Assembly (NCBI RefSeq): GCF_016808095.1
Contig: NC_068971.1
Span: 8,506,501 to 8,570,500, forward strand
Source: Vigna angularis
Taxonomy: Eukaryota; Streptophyta; Magnoliopsida; Fabales; Fabaceae
Direction of reading: 5' to 3'
Length of the DNA stretch: 64,000 nt
In this document: positions 31,636 through 41,400 of the stretch, piece after piece
Layout of the letters: each line of letters starts with the position of its first letter
Position numbering within the stretch: the first letter of the stretch is position 1
Translations under genes and position numbers: made by a program
Notes under the pieces: model-generated
The model's input: the letters and a program-made list of their open reading frames with translations, nothing else
Databases searched by the model: none
Told to the model about the DNA's origin: nothing

Positions 31636-32769
31636 ATGGCTGAACCATCAAGAAGAAGAAGAAGAAGAAGCTATGGATCGGAAAGCACACCTATTGCACG
31701 TGGTCCGAATATTCAAGGGTGGATTTCCGATGATGGAAAGCATGAAGAATATCTACAAATGTGGAAAGAACGCAAGATTCTTCGTCAAAAATTTGTAGAT
31801 CTCAATTGGTTTACCACACATCAATTTCAATTTTCTCAGCAATTGATTGAGCAAGGTGTCCAGCATCTACTGCAACTTCAAGGGAGATATTATCCAGATT
31901 TGGTAAGAGTATTCTACTACAATCTAAAATCCCAAAACGGTATTATTTACACTCGTGTAAAAGGGATAGATATCATTCTGGATAATGACATTTGGACCAA
32001 TGTTGCTCATCTTCCCATCTTAGAAAATACCATGCATGTGCCAAATGACTTTGGTGATTTTAACAAAATTTTGGCATATCGTTCTTTCATGCGCAACCCT
32101 CAACAACCTCTACCAAATAGGCGATATCTTCTTGTAGGAAATCTTAGAATGGAGGAAAGGGTTCTTCATTATCTTATTGTATGGTTGTTGTGTCCAAGAG
32201 GCTCAAATCTAGCCCAATGCTTTGAAATTGATCTCATAATCATGTCTGCCATTACTCAAAATATCAAAATCAATTGGGTAGATCTTATCTCCGACACTAT
32301 TGTCCGGGCAAAGAGGTATGATAGAGGTCATCTTCCATATCCCCTCCTTATTTCCTTAATATGTGTGTATAAAGGAGTTGATGTCACCGGAGAGAAACAT
32401 CTATCTGTCTTAAGAAGTCATGAAATTGAGGAATCAGCTTTGCATCAAATGGGATTTATACGCCAAGGAAATATGTTTGTCCGTGCTCAAGATGATATTG
32501 CACCAGAAGATGATGCATCAGCTGAAGAAGATGAAGATATACCTATGCCTCATCCAACCAATGTTGCTGGACCATCCCATCCTCCCCAAGAATATAGTCT
32601 AGAGAGTATATCTAGACAAATTGCAGATATGGCTTCTATGCAGCAATCACGGATGGATGATATGATGGCTTATCATGCTCTTAGATATGATGCAATTGAT
32701 AATCATCTTAAGGAGATTGATGAAAAACTGGCAAAACTCTATGTACCCGATAGCGATGATGAGCCCTAG
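31636..32769 (+). CDS. Third ORF of SIRE-type element (plant transposon protein domain-like)
   Basis: 377 residues from ATG 31636 (MAEPSRRRRRRSYG, an arginine-rich start). The central region (LVRVFYYNLKSQNGIIYTRV, then IDIILDNDIWTNVAHLPI, ERVLHYLIVWLLCPRGSNL, GHLPYPLLISLICVYKGVDV) has the layout of the putative plant transposon protein domain seen in many plant elements (Pfam name Transposase_32, recognised from memory). The tail is acidic (APEDDASAEEDEDIPMP) and ends in a predicted helix with LKEIDEKLAKLY. There is no signal peptide or clear membrane anchor, so it does not look like the envelope-like protein described in soybean SIRE1. Role unknown. It has its own short leader and a possible internal promoter. 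Confidence 0.8.
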   Translation: MAEPSRRRRRRSYGSESTPIARGPNIQGWISDDGKHEEYLQMWKERKILRQKFVDLNWFTTHQFQFSQQLIEQGVQHLLQLQGRYYPDLVRVFYYNLKSQNGIIYTRVKGIDIILDNDIWTNVAHLPILENTMHVPNDFGDFNKILAYRSFMRNPQQPLPNRRYLLVGNLRMEERVLHYLIVWLLCPRGSNLAQCFEIDLIIMSAITQNIKINWVDLISDTIVRAKRYDRGHLPYPLLISLICVYKGVDVTGEKHLSVLRSHEIEESALHQMGFIRQGNMFVRAQDDIAPEDDASAEEDEDIPMPHPTNVAGPSHPPQEYSLESISRQIADMASMQQSRMDDMMAYHALRYDAIDNHLKEIDEKLAKLYVPDSDDEP

Positions 32770-33078
32770 GAAATTTATGTTTCTATGCTTTTATTAGTGT
32801 GTGCTCCTTATATTTCCTTGTATGCTTGCATCTTAATATTCAATAAAATGTATGTTGTCTTTTCTTATTCTATGCCTACATGCTTTTATTAAGGGGGAGT
32901 ATAATTTCTAATCAAATTAGGGGGAGCACTTATTCATCACTTTTTAATAATGATCAAAAAGGGGGAGAAATATTTAAACTTATTTCTAAGTACCCTAACC
33001 ATTATTTCTTCCTTAAGTTGTGTTTCAAATACAGATTATTACCAAAAGCTTTAAATCAAGAAAGTTTTGATCATCATC

Positions 33079-33092
33079 AAAAAGGGGGAGAT
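33079..33092 (+). other. Polypurine tract of SIRE-type element
   Basis: AAAAAGGGGGAGAT directly precedes the 3' LTR. Two further G-rich tracts (AAGGGGGAGTATA near 32891 and AAAAAGGGGGAGAAAT near 32955) lie upstream. Confidence 0.85.
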
Positions 33093-34186
33093 TGTTAGCA
33101 AATTGATAAAGATGAAGTTTTGATGATGTCCAATTCAAGTCAAGAACAAACAAGACTCATGAAGAATGATCTTTGAAGACTTGTAATCTTTTGTAATAAA
33201 TTGTATGAACATAGGAAAATTAATAGTTTTATGTATGCATTCAAAAGTGATGTAAAAATAAGCCATAAGCAAAATTCTGTGCAGTGCTAATCGATTAACA
33301 AGAGGTGCTAATCGATTAGCGTTAATCGATTAACAAGGGCTGTTAATCGATTGTTCCAGTGCGCCATGAAGAAGCCCAGCAGTGCAGTGCTAATCGATTA
33401 ACAGAGGGTGTTAATCGATTAGCGTTAATCGATTAACAAGGGCTGTTAATCGATTAACAAGGTGAACGTTTGAAAAACTAGCCGTTTTAAGAGCCGTTGA
33501 AGTATCCGTTGGGATGTTAATCGATTAACCACTGTAGCTAATCGATTAACACTGTCAGAAAGTCTAAAAGCGAAAATGGAGGAGCCTTTGGATGAGTCTA
33601 TAAATAGACTCTCATTTTCTCTCAACTCTAACTCTTCCCTTGTGCTCAAGTACTCTGAACTCTTTTGAGAACTCTGTGAAATTGCTGAAGCTAAGGAAAC
33701 TCTTGTCTGCAAAGTCCTGAAGTGGTACTGCGGTGACAGAGGAATAGCTTGATCATCCTTGGTGTGTCTGAGGAAGTGTCTGGAAGAGAATCATCCTTCG
33801 TGAAGCATTCGAAGGAGGTGATCATCCTTTGTGAAGATTCAAAGGAGGTGTAAGTTCATCTCTTGTGGTTTCAAGAGAGGTGGTAATTTCTAAACTGTTA
33901 CAAATTGTTTTTCTGTGTGACTAATATTTGTAATAGTTTTGTGATAGTGAAAAAGGTTTATCTTGTTTGAGATAAGCGACTGGACGTAGGATCCTAGTGA
34001 TCTGAACCAGGATAAAATACCTGTGTAATTTTTCTCTTTCCCTTACTCTGTTATTTAAGTTTAATTATCTGCTTAGTAAGAAATTAAGAGAAAAATATTA
34101 AAAAGGGACAATATTTGAATATAACCAATTCACCCCCCCTCTTGGTTTGTTCCCACGCTAACCATTCCGCTGCAGCCGCTCTGACA
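33093..34186 (+). repeat. 3' LTR of SIRE-type element
   Basis: 1094 bp, same as the 5' LTR with one observed base difference at 34168. Ends CTGACA, followed by the target copy ATAGA. Confidence 0.95.
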
Positions 34187-34257
34187 ATAGATTCCTACAT
34201 CGAGCTTTTCTCTTGGTCTCAATTATTTCAAAGGTTAAACTCCATTTTGTTATTGAT

Positions 34258-35820
34258 TGATAAGTGTGAAAAAGAGTTGTTTTTACACTTATAAATGATC
34301 TCAATCTAATAATTATTCATGTTATTACTGAGTGAAAAGTTGTAATAGGAAGTAGATTGTTATGTAAATTATTGTACAGGACAAACACTTAAGTGTAAGT
34401 AATGATAACCAATAGTTGTGAAGTGTGTGAATCAAATGAAATGCAAAAGCTGATGAAGTTCTATGTCAATTTTACTGTCATGTGAGGACAAACACTTAAG
34501 TGTAAGTAATGATAAATGTTGATCTGGTCTTTCATATTCTATGCACAGGTGATTTTGTGAGTGATGATCCATGTCATACTTCTTGAAATCTTTGGGAATG
34601 CATGTGATTTTTTTTCTGATATGCAAAGTTATTCTATCAAAATATCAAATGTTTGTGTGTTGTTCATTTTCTTTCTGTGATTTCCTGAGGACATGAAATA
34701 GTTCAAGTTTGGGGGAGTTGATAAGTGTGAAAAAGAGTTGTTTTTACACTTATAAATGATCTCAATCTTATAATTATTCATGTTATTACTCAGTGAAGAG
34801 TTATAATAGGAAGTAGATTGTTATGTAAATTATTGTACAGGAAAGGGTGTATAATTTGGAGTTTGTCAGCCAATTTTCGCAAAGCGAAAGCTAAAATTCG
34901 CACTGCCAGAAAAAAGAAAATTCGCACAGCGCACCAGTACCTGTGCGCTGAGCGAATAAGTTCAGTTAAAGTGCAGCAGTTAAAGGAAATTCGCACAACG
35001 CACACACACCTGTGCGCTGAGCGAATTAAGAAAGTTAAGTGGCTTTAAAAGACGTGACAGAAAGGCAGAAACCATCTTCTAATAGACGGAAATAGCCAGA
35101 AAAATATTGGAGAACTCAGGAGACGATCAGGAGACCTTTCCAGACATCAAGACTTCACTTTATGCAAGGAATTGCTGTAAAGAGTATGTTTGAGATTTCT
35201 ATGATAGGCTAAATTTTCTGTTCATTGGAATTGGTTGTATGATGAAATATTAATGTAAATTTTCTGTGCAATATATGTTTCTGTTCTTGTTCTTTTCTTG
35301 ATTTGCTTTTGATTATACGGAAGTATTAATCTCTTTAAAAGTTCTTTTGTACTGGAAAGTATTTTTAGAACCAGAAACGTAAGAAATGAAACTAAAAGTA
35401 AATTACGCTAGGAATATCTTCTGTGCTTTTGGTCATTCTCACATCTGAACTTAATGCAAAATTATCTGATGAATTAATTAAGGAATTAATAATTCAATAG
35501 ATAATTTTAGAACTTGTTTTAAGGAATTAAACCAAGATACTCTCATGTGAATGCTTGAAGAGAGAATATATGTTGTCCAGGATCTTACTGTAATGTTAGT
35601 CAAAGACCAATTCTGATCTTTTATCGCATTTTTCAATCTTATTTTTTTTACGTTGTTAATTTCATGCTTAAATCCACATTGAAATCACAAATATCATCAG
35701 TAATTGATCTTGATAAATAATTTGAATTGATTAACGTAACTCAAATTTCCTTGAGAGAATGATACATTTTTACTTATCAACTGTATTACTTGTAACGATT
35801 TGGTAAAAGGTATCATGTTA
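34258..35820 (+). mobile_element. Gypsy LTR remnant with partial duplicate
   Basis: About 122 bp starting TGATAAGTGTGAAAAAGAGT occur at 34258-34382 and again at 34719-34842. The second copy is preceded by a purine tract (GTTTGGGGGAGT), so it is the start of a 3' LTR running to about 35780-35820. The first copy is the cut-off start of the 5' LTR. Nearly the whole element between them is deleted; about 340 bp remain. It lies in the same upstream block that the SIRE element hit. Exact right end and target duplication are unclear. Confidence 0.7.
34875..35027. repeat. Series of TTCGC...GCGAA hairpins in gypsy LTR
   Basis: Three hairpin-forming blocks: TTTTCGCAAAGCGAAAGC near 34875, TTCGCACAGCGCAC with GTGCGCTGAGCGAA at 34920-34957, and TTCGCACAACGCAC with GTGCGCTGAGCGAA at 34990-35025. 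They are CG-rich in an otherwise AT-rich LTR. Confidence 0.75.
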
Positions 35821-36160
35821 TTATTAGAAATAATAAAATTTTATGTAATGCTTCTGAATATTGTTATATCATTTGTTAATGGAACTCCATATATCACCTA
35901 ATGTCACATCCTAGAGTTCAAACTTTTTACTGTATTGCATTTGAATCAAATAATCTTGTGCTTACAATTTATGTTTTTTTATTTGTGGAGAAAGTTTGAT
36001 TGAACATGTATTAGCTTATTTTATAGTATGTTTTTATATATTCACAAAACAATTTATTATATCTAGTAATGACTGATTATTCATTATTGATGGTAGTCCT
36101 TGTAAGCTTGAACTTATATAGCTTATCAAATAACTAAAATTTTCCTAATTTCTCAATGAA

Positions 36161-36206
<46 letters not shown>

Positions 36207-36356
36207 GGTTCATGCGTGATATATCATCTACCATATGTTTTCTACTCATGCACATTTCTTTTTGTTGAGATCATTAGCATAATTTTGAATACCATATTTG
36301 GTATTGCAATTATTATTTTCAACTTTTTCTTTTCATTCTTGTCTTTGACTCGAAAG
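35821..36356 (+). promoter_or_regulatory. Upstream region of copy D
   Basis: It resumes homology to the upstream DNA of genes C and E (TATATCATTTGTTAATGGAACT, TTCTACTCATGCACATTTC). It contains a (TA)n tract at 36164-36203 where copies A and E have the plain sequence AAAACTATAGTT. Confidence 0.65.
36164..36203. repeat. (TA)20 microsatellite in copy D leader
   Basis: A 40-bp TA run replaces CTATAGTT of the paralogues. Confidence 0.95.
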
Positions 36357-36446
36357 GTAGGTGTGAGTGTATAGATAGATAGGCAAGAAATGAATTTTGG
36401 AAATAGGAAATATTGGGTGACGTTGTGTATACTTGTTTGTTTGCAG
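36357..36446 (+). other. 5'-UTR intron relic of copy D
   Basis: Donor GAAAG|GTAGGTGTGAG, acceptor TTTGTTTGCAG|TAAAATG; 90 nt, the same position as in copy A and gene E. Confidence 0.65.
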
Positions 36447-36450
36447 TAAA

Positions 36451-37635
36451 ATGTTCGAACAAACAAAATGAAAGTAGAAGGTGTGTTGATGAAGGAGTTG
36501 ACGACATCAAGGAGGAAATTCCATGAAAGAGGAAGAGGTGAATGGTTTGATGGGGAGTTGGAGAAGTTACGGTTGGTTCTGAACAATATAAAGGATGTGT
36601 TTGTGGAAGTGTGAAGAAGAATGAAGAAAAACTGCTTGACACATTAGCAGAGGTGTATGACCATCTTCAAAGGTTAGACCGCAGGAAGCTGCATCAAGAC
36701 ATGTATAGCATTTGCAAGAGAATCAGAGATTCTGCTCGCAATTTGCTCCCAAAGCTTGTTTTAGATGAGTCATATAAGGAAGAGGATGACAGGGGTGGAA
36801 AAATATCTCACTCATCACAAGAGTTGGTGCAGCCCCATTAGAAGAAGAGTTGGACTGCGGGAGATTTTAACCTGCTAGACAATCCATTAAATGATTTCTT
36901 GTTGCGTCTCCTAATTTTTCCTGAGAACGCGATCATAAGGAAAAGAATTGCAATTAATTTGTGGATTGCAGAGGGTTTGATCTAAAATACAGAGAAGAAA
37001 ACAGCAGAGGAATTGGGTGAGGATGTGGTTCATAATCTTTAGAAATTTAAGGTGATTGTACGCTATGGTAGTACAAACGATCCCCTTGTCAATAAATTTC
37101 AAATTCCTCCTGACATCCGTAGTAAGTTGAAGTTATATTTAGATGGAGATTTAAAGTTTATTAGACCATCCCGGTTACTGCTTGATAGAAAAAAAAGTTA
37201 AAATAGATGGAGTTGATACAAAACATATTCGAGCTGCCATCCTCCATTGGTGAACTTGAGAGTCCAATAATTCTTGATCTGAAAACATGTCATAATTTGG
37301 AAAGACTACCAAATGATATTTCCTCAATGAAAAGTCTGACACATCTGTCTGAGTGTTGCTTACTGGAGGGTATGCCAAAGGGGATTGAGAAGCTCACTAA
37401 TCTCCAAGTACTCAAGGGATTTTTAATAACTACTTCTGAAAAGACTCCTTGCACAATATCAGATCTTGCTAATAATTTGACAAATTTAAGGCGACTCAGC
37501 ATACATATTGGAAGTGAGGCCGTGATAAGGGATGGGGAGTTCCGAAGTTTAAAAAATTTTTCATCACTAAAGCATCTGAAAATATCTTGGAGTGTGTCTG
37601 ACCCAAGGTATGCTAAATTTCCTATCTATTTCGCT
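36451..37635 (+). pseudogene. RPP13-like/ZAR1-like gene, copy D (multiple stops, central deletion, 3' truncated)
   Basis: The start codon is kept, but TCAA is deleted right after it, giving a stop within seven codons. An extra base near 36613 shifts the coiled-coil frame (VKKNEEKLLDTLAEVYDHL). Stops follow at 36838 (CATTAG), in the winged helix near 36983 (GATCTAA) and near 37040 (CTTTAG). After RPSRLLLDRK the first LRRs are deleted, and homology resumes at IFELPSSIGELESPIILDLK in the frame ending at 37662. Homology stops at 37635 (YAKFPIYF), so the C-terminal repeats are lost and replaced by unrelated DNA. Confidence 0.87.
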
Positions 37636-38090
37636 TCAGTGAGTGAAGAAGATGAAGTGTGAGTGGTGGTGATGGGGTGCGTGAGAAAGGTTCTTCGGAA
37701 TGGGAACCGTTGGCGCGTGGAGAATCTGGCCATTCATTTGGAGGTTGGGTTTCACAGTCTTTTACCGATGGGGAAAGCTTAATCGCCATTGACGGCCAAC
37801 ATGCCTCTCTTCTCAACTCGCCTCTTATGTGGAGAGTCACAGTGCGTGCCTTGTGTTGAACACTTTGCCCTTTTAAATTTTATTTCCCCTGTACTTCATT
37901 TTCTAATTTAAAAATTAAAAAAGAAAACACGCGTTTTTAACAGAGAAGAATACCTATTTCAGACTGTGGATGAAAATAAGAATTACCGAGACATTAACCC
38001 ACTCGATGTCGAAAAAAAAAATACCTATTTGAGATTGTGAATCAAAATAAAGAACTACCAAAATATTAAATCTTGAAAAAAATAAGAAAT
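37636..38090. other. Unrecognised segment replacing the 3' end of copy D
   Basis: 37640-37880 is more GC-rich than its surroundings and contains GATGGGGTGCGTGAGAAAGG and CATTGACGGCCAACATGCCT. It does not resemble the family and may be a captured gene piece. 37945-38070 holds two copies of a block starting AATACCTATTT.AGA.TGTG. No function assigned. Confidence 0.45.
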
Positions 38091-38650
38091 CAATAAATAT
38101 CTATCTATCACTCTATTATATCTATATATATAATATTTGTTTACATATATAAATTTATGAAAAAACCTAATTTTTAACTACACAGTAAGTTTTGATAAAA
38201 AATATGGTATCTATGGACAAGTTAGATACCTTCTTAATTATATTTTATTATACATAGAGAAAGAGAGTTCATATTTATGCATTATATTATAAAAATAAAA
38301 AGAAATAAATTAAAATTATTGTAAGAAAATATTTTCAACATAATGTTATAAGTCAAATACGGATATTTATATAACAATTTTGTATATTCTGTAATTTTTC
38401 TTATATTTCATTTTATACGAAAATGAAATGAAATAGCATAGTAGAATAAAATTAATTAAAAAACAAGTTAAATAATTAAAATAAAATAAAATAAAAGTGG
38501 ATGACAATAATAGTAATTAGTAAAGTTTGGTAAACAATGTTGAAATTCAAATATAAGGTAAAATAATTGATTAAAGTAAATTTTACGTCATTATTAAAAA
38601 GAAAAAATATTAAAAAAATTAGGATACATAAGAAAATTAAATGATGGAAA
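38091..38650. repeat. Family-specific 3'-flank block (copy 2)
   Basis: It matches 15743-15975 and 55900-56400 (TTATACGAAAATGAAATGAAAT, AACAATTTTGTATATTCTG, TTTTACGTCATTATTAAAAA). It lies downstream of copy D beyond the replaced segment, so that segment is an insertion or replacement within a family unit. Confidence 0.7.
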
Positions 38651-39490
38651 AAAAGGTGGTGTTTCGGACGTGAGTTCGAATTACTCCAAACACTTTCACA
38701 ATTTCTTCTTAAGTGTTGTCCAGTTGTTCCTTTGAATCTTCTTCTTCGTTCTACCGTGCGGAGGTGTACCTGTCAAAGGTTTTTCGATATTAAAGTCCAT
38801 CTATTCTATAACTCAATGTAACAGTAATAAATGCATAGTAAATGCGATCACTTACCTATTACATTTGACCTGTATTTATAGTTTTTGAACGTGGCCCGAG
38901 ATTATTGTTTACCTTAATTCGCGTAGTATGACCTATTTTCTGCATGTTGTTGGACGTCCCTAGTCGTCCGGTTGGCCCCGCTACACTCGGCGCTGTCTTA
39001 ACTGCTCTATCCTTCCCAAGCCGTCCGACTTTGACCAACATGGGGTGGATTCATTGGGTGGATTGTATGGTCGTCTGATTCATACAGTACATAGGCCCCC
39101 CAAGCCCTAGGCAACATAATTTCCGTTTGGTTTTTAGGCGGCGGCTGTTGTTTCAGGAGAGCTTTAATGAGATCGGTCGGTTCCCTATTGGGGAATTGTT
39201 TGGGAGGGAAAACATGTGGCGTCCTCCTTCTCAGGCAGTGGGAGTGTCGTTTAATCATGGCCATTGGGCGTTGTGATTTTTAACGGCTGTGATTGGATAG
39301 CGGTTTTCAAAGTTTTCTCTATAAATAGGATTACGATCATTGGTGTGTGACGAAGAGGGGAGTTCGGATCCCGAGTCTCCTGCGTATGGTGGTGAAAGGG
39401 TTATCAATTGGGTGACCCTTCATTTATTGCAAGGAAAGGTTGATATTGATGACCCCGAAGTGGCGCTAGTGGGCGGCTGACGCCCCGTCT
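38651..39490 (+). other. LTR-like or promoter-like segment of a gypsy remnant
   Basis: The composition is more GC-rich than nearby DNA, with CCCCCCAAGCCCTAGGCAAC near 39095 and a TATA-like CTATAAATAGGATTACG near 39320. Its position upstream of a gag remnant on the same strand suggests a 5' LTR or leader. No matching second LTR is seen. Confidence 0.4.
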
Positions 39491-39603
39491 AGGGTAGAGT
39501 TGTCAAAACGGGTAACTCGGCTTGACCTCACCCAGCTCACCACAGATTGATCACTTAATTAGTCAACCCAAAACAGGAGAAGGAAGAATCCCTAAAAACT
39601 TTT

Positions 39604-40184
39604 ATGGACTGCTACCAGAAAATTGTGCGATGGATTAAGAGCCTTAACACTGTGTTTTCCCTTCAACATGTGGTAAATGCCCTTAAGTCGGGCCCTTTCG
39701 CTGATAGCCTGTGTCATAGGCCACAAAAGACAATCAGAGAGTTGATGGAGCGAGCGACCGAGGACATAAGGGTGAAGGAAATGCGAGAGTTCGAAAAAAA
39801 AAAGAATCAGGAGGCGACATGGGAGAAGGAAGAGAACAAACTAGGCAGTCTCAATGATAAACCTGGAGGTTCGCAACGTAAGGATTTACCCTAGGGGTCG
39901 TGATTCCAACTGTACACCCCTTTGAACGCCACCCGTGTGAAGATACTACAAAAAGTTTGAGTGTTGAGTTGGTGCAAATACCAAAGAGGCAACCAATAGG
40001 GGTGGACGATAATAAGCATTGCCTTTATCGTAAGAATATGGGTCACACGACAAAGGAGTGTGTAACCCTTATAGATAAAATTGAGGAGTTGATCCGGGTG
40101 GGACAGCTCAAGAAGTATATTAAAAACGTGACTCATGAGAGAGGTCCTCGACGAAGGGGTTTATGTTCCTACCTGACCCAATAA
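39604..40184 (+). pseudogene. Ty3/gypsy gag remnant
   Basis: Two frames hold gag pieces. 39604-39894 reads LKSGPFADSLCHRPQKTIRE, LMERATEDIRVKEMREFEKK. 39900-40184 reads DDNKHCLYRKNMGHTTKECV, TLIDKIEELIRVGQLKKYI, the altered zinc-knuckle region of gypsy gag in which the first cysteine pair is degraded. A frameshift separates them near 39895. No pol follows. Confidence 0.75.
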
Positions 40185-40299
40185 ACATACTAAAGAACAT
40201 GGTCTAATAAGGCCTATTAAGTATCTTCATTCTAGAGCAGCCCAAACCTACATTTATTGGGGCAATATCCTCACATCATAACTAATCTCGACAATTTAG

Positions 40300-40480
40300 T
40301 ATTATGTAGTGCTGTCAAAATGGGTTGTAACCCGCGAACCAACTCGGCCCACCACGGGTTTGAGTTTGAAAAAAATATAAATTTTTTATGCGGGTTAGTT
40401 TTTAACCCAACTCACTTAGAACTCGGCTCACTCGGGTTGAACCCGTGGTGAGCCGAGTTGGCGCACCAACCCACCTAATT
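40300..40480. mobile_element. hAT-type MITE fragment
   Basis: TAGTGCTGTCAAAATGGGTT near 40305 is followed by an inverted pair, CCAACTCGGCCCACCACGGG and CCCGTGGTGAGCCGAGTTGG (40339-40461), with GGGTTAGTTTTTAACCCAAC between. A related start TAGAGTTGTCAAAACGGG is at 39495. Such TAG.G.TGTCAAAA termini are common in plant hAT derivatives. Ends and target duplication are not defined. Confidence 0.45.
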
Positions 40481-41214
40481 TAATTTATTTAATATTATAA
40501 AAAAAATTATGTTTTAAGAGAGAAAAATATTATAGATTTATCTATTCAATACTCTAATATTATCAATGGACAAATGATACAAAAATTATCAAATTCAAAA
40601 CTTATTTGTTGGTGCTTGTTTTTTAATTATGCTTGAGTTATATAATATTTTTTATTTATTTTTAATTGTATTTGGAGTTTAACATTATTTTAGAATGAAA
40701 TTTATTTAGATTTGAATTAAAAGAAATTATGATTTAAAATTTGTATTTTTTTAGGATTGTGTCTTTTCTGATAATTTATGTGAAAAATTACACTACTTTA
40801 CATAAAAAAATTCAAATAAAAGAGAGCAATGTACCAATGATTATAGTGTTATTAACAAATTCAATACGGAAACAACGAGTTATGATAAAGGTAAATAGAA
40901 AGGGAACACACTTGTTGGCGAAAATTCACTTATGAAATGCTTGAAAACATAATTAATAAAAATGATATATTCTCTGTTTAAAGGAAATAAACCCAAGCAT
41001 GAAGAATCCAACTTTGCTTTTGGGATCATTAAATACTCAAAGAATGAAGCGAAACTTTTGTAAAACTGGAAACTGATGCCATGATTTAACTTCTTCAATT
41101 TTAGTATCAATTGTATCAATTATATTTTCAATTCCCTCGTATATCAAGTAAGTACACTTTCCCTCAAAACTATCTTTAACTATCTCAAGTTATATTTCAA
41201 TTGTTCAAATGGAG
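40481..41214. repeat. Family upstream block before fragment G
   Basis: 40780-41200 matches the region upstream of gene C (AGCAATGTACCAATGATTAT, ACAACGAGTTATGATA.AGG, AAACCCAAGCATGAAGAATC). No gene recognised in 40481-40780. Confidence 0.6.
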
Positions 41215-41400
41215 GAAGGTTTCTCAAAGAAAAATGTAGAGCATCGAGGACAATATTTTATACCAACCGTTTATCTGGAAGTGGAGCAGAGCGGTTAACG
41301 CTTGAGCGAAAACAAATTACACTAGGTGGAGGCAATTGCTATTTTGGTAACCCTACTTTATGTAATATTTCCATACTTGTTATATACATAATGTTTCTCT
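41215..41400 (+). pseudogene. Distant RPP13-like family fragment G
   Basis: One frame reads YTNRLSGSGAERLTLERKQI followed by TLGGGNCYFGNPTLCNIS. It aligns with RLLLDRKKVTVGGLHTKDFT of gene C but is much more diverged, so it comes from another subfamily. Only the segment between the winged helix and the LRRs remains. Confidence 0.6.

Larger units (their letters stand above)
25356..34186 (+). mobile_element. SIRE-type Ty1/copia retrotransposon with third ORF
   Basis: An 8831-bp element with LTRs at 25356-26449 and 33093-34186 (1094 bp each, TGTTAGCAAA...CTGACA). I saw one LTR difference (26431 T versus 34168 C), so insertion is very recent. The target duplication ATAGA is at 25351-25355 and 34187-34191. 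The tRNA-Met primer site follows the 5' LTR, and the purine tract AAAAAGGGGGAGAT precedes the 3' LTR. The order is gag, pol (protease, integrase, RT, RNase H), third ORF. The long gag with two zinc knuckles and the extra ORF after pol suit the SIRE/Maximus lineage. A 4-base deletion near the end of pol and stops between gag and pol suggest this copy is not autonomous. Confidence 0.93.
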
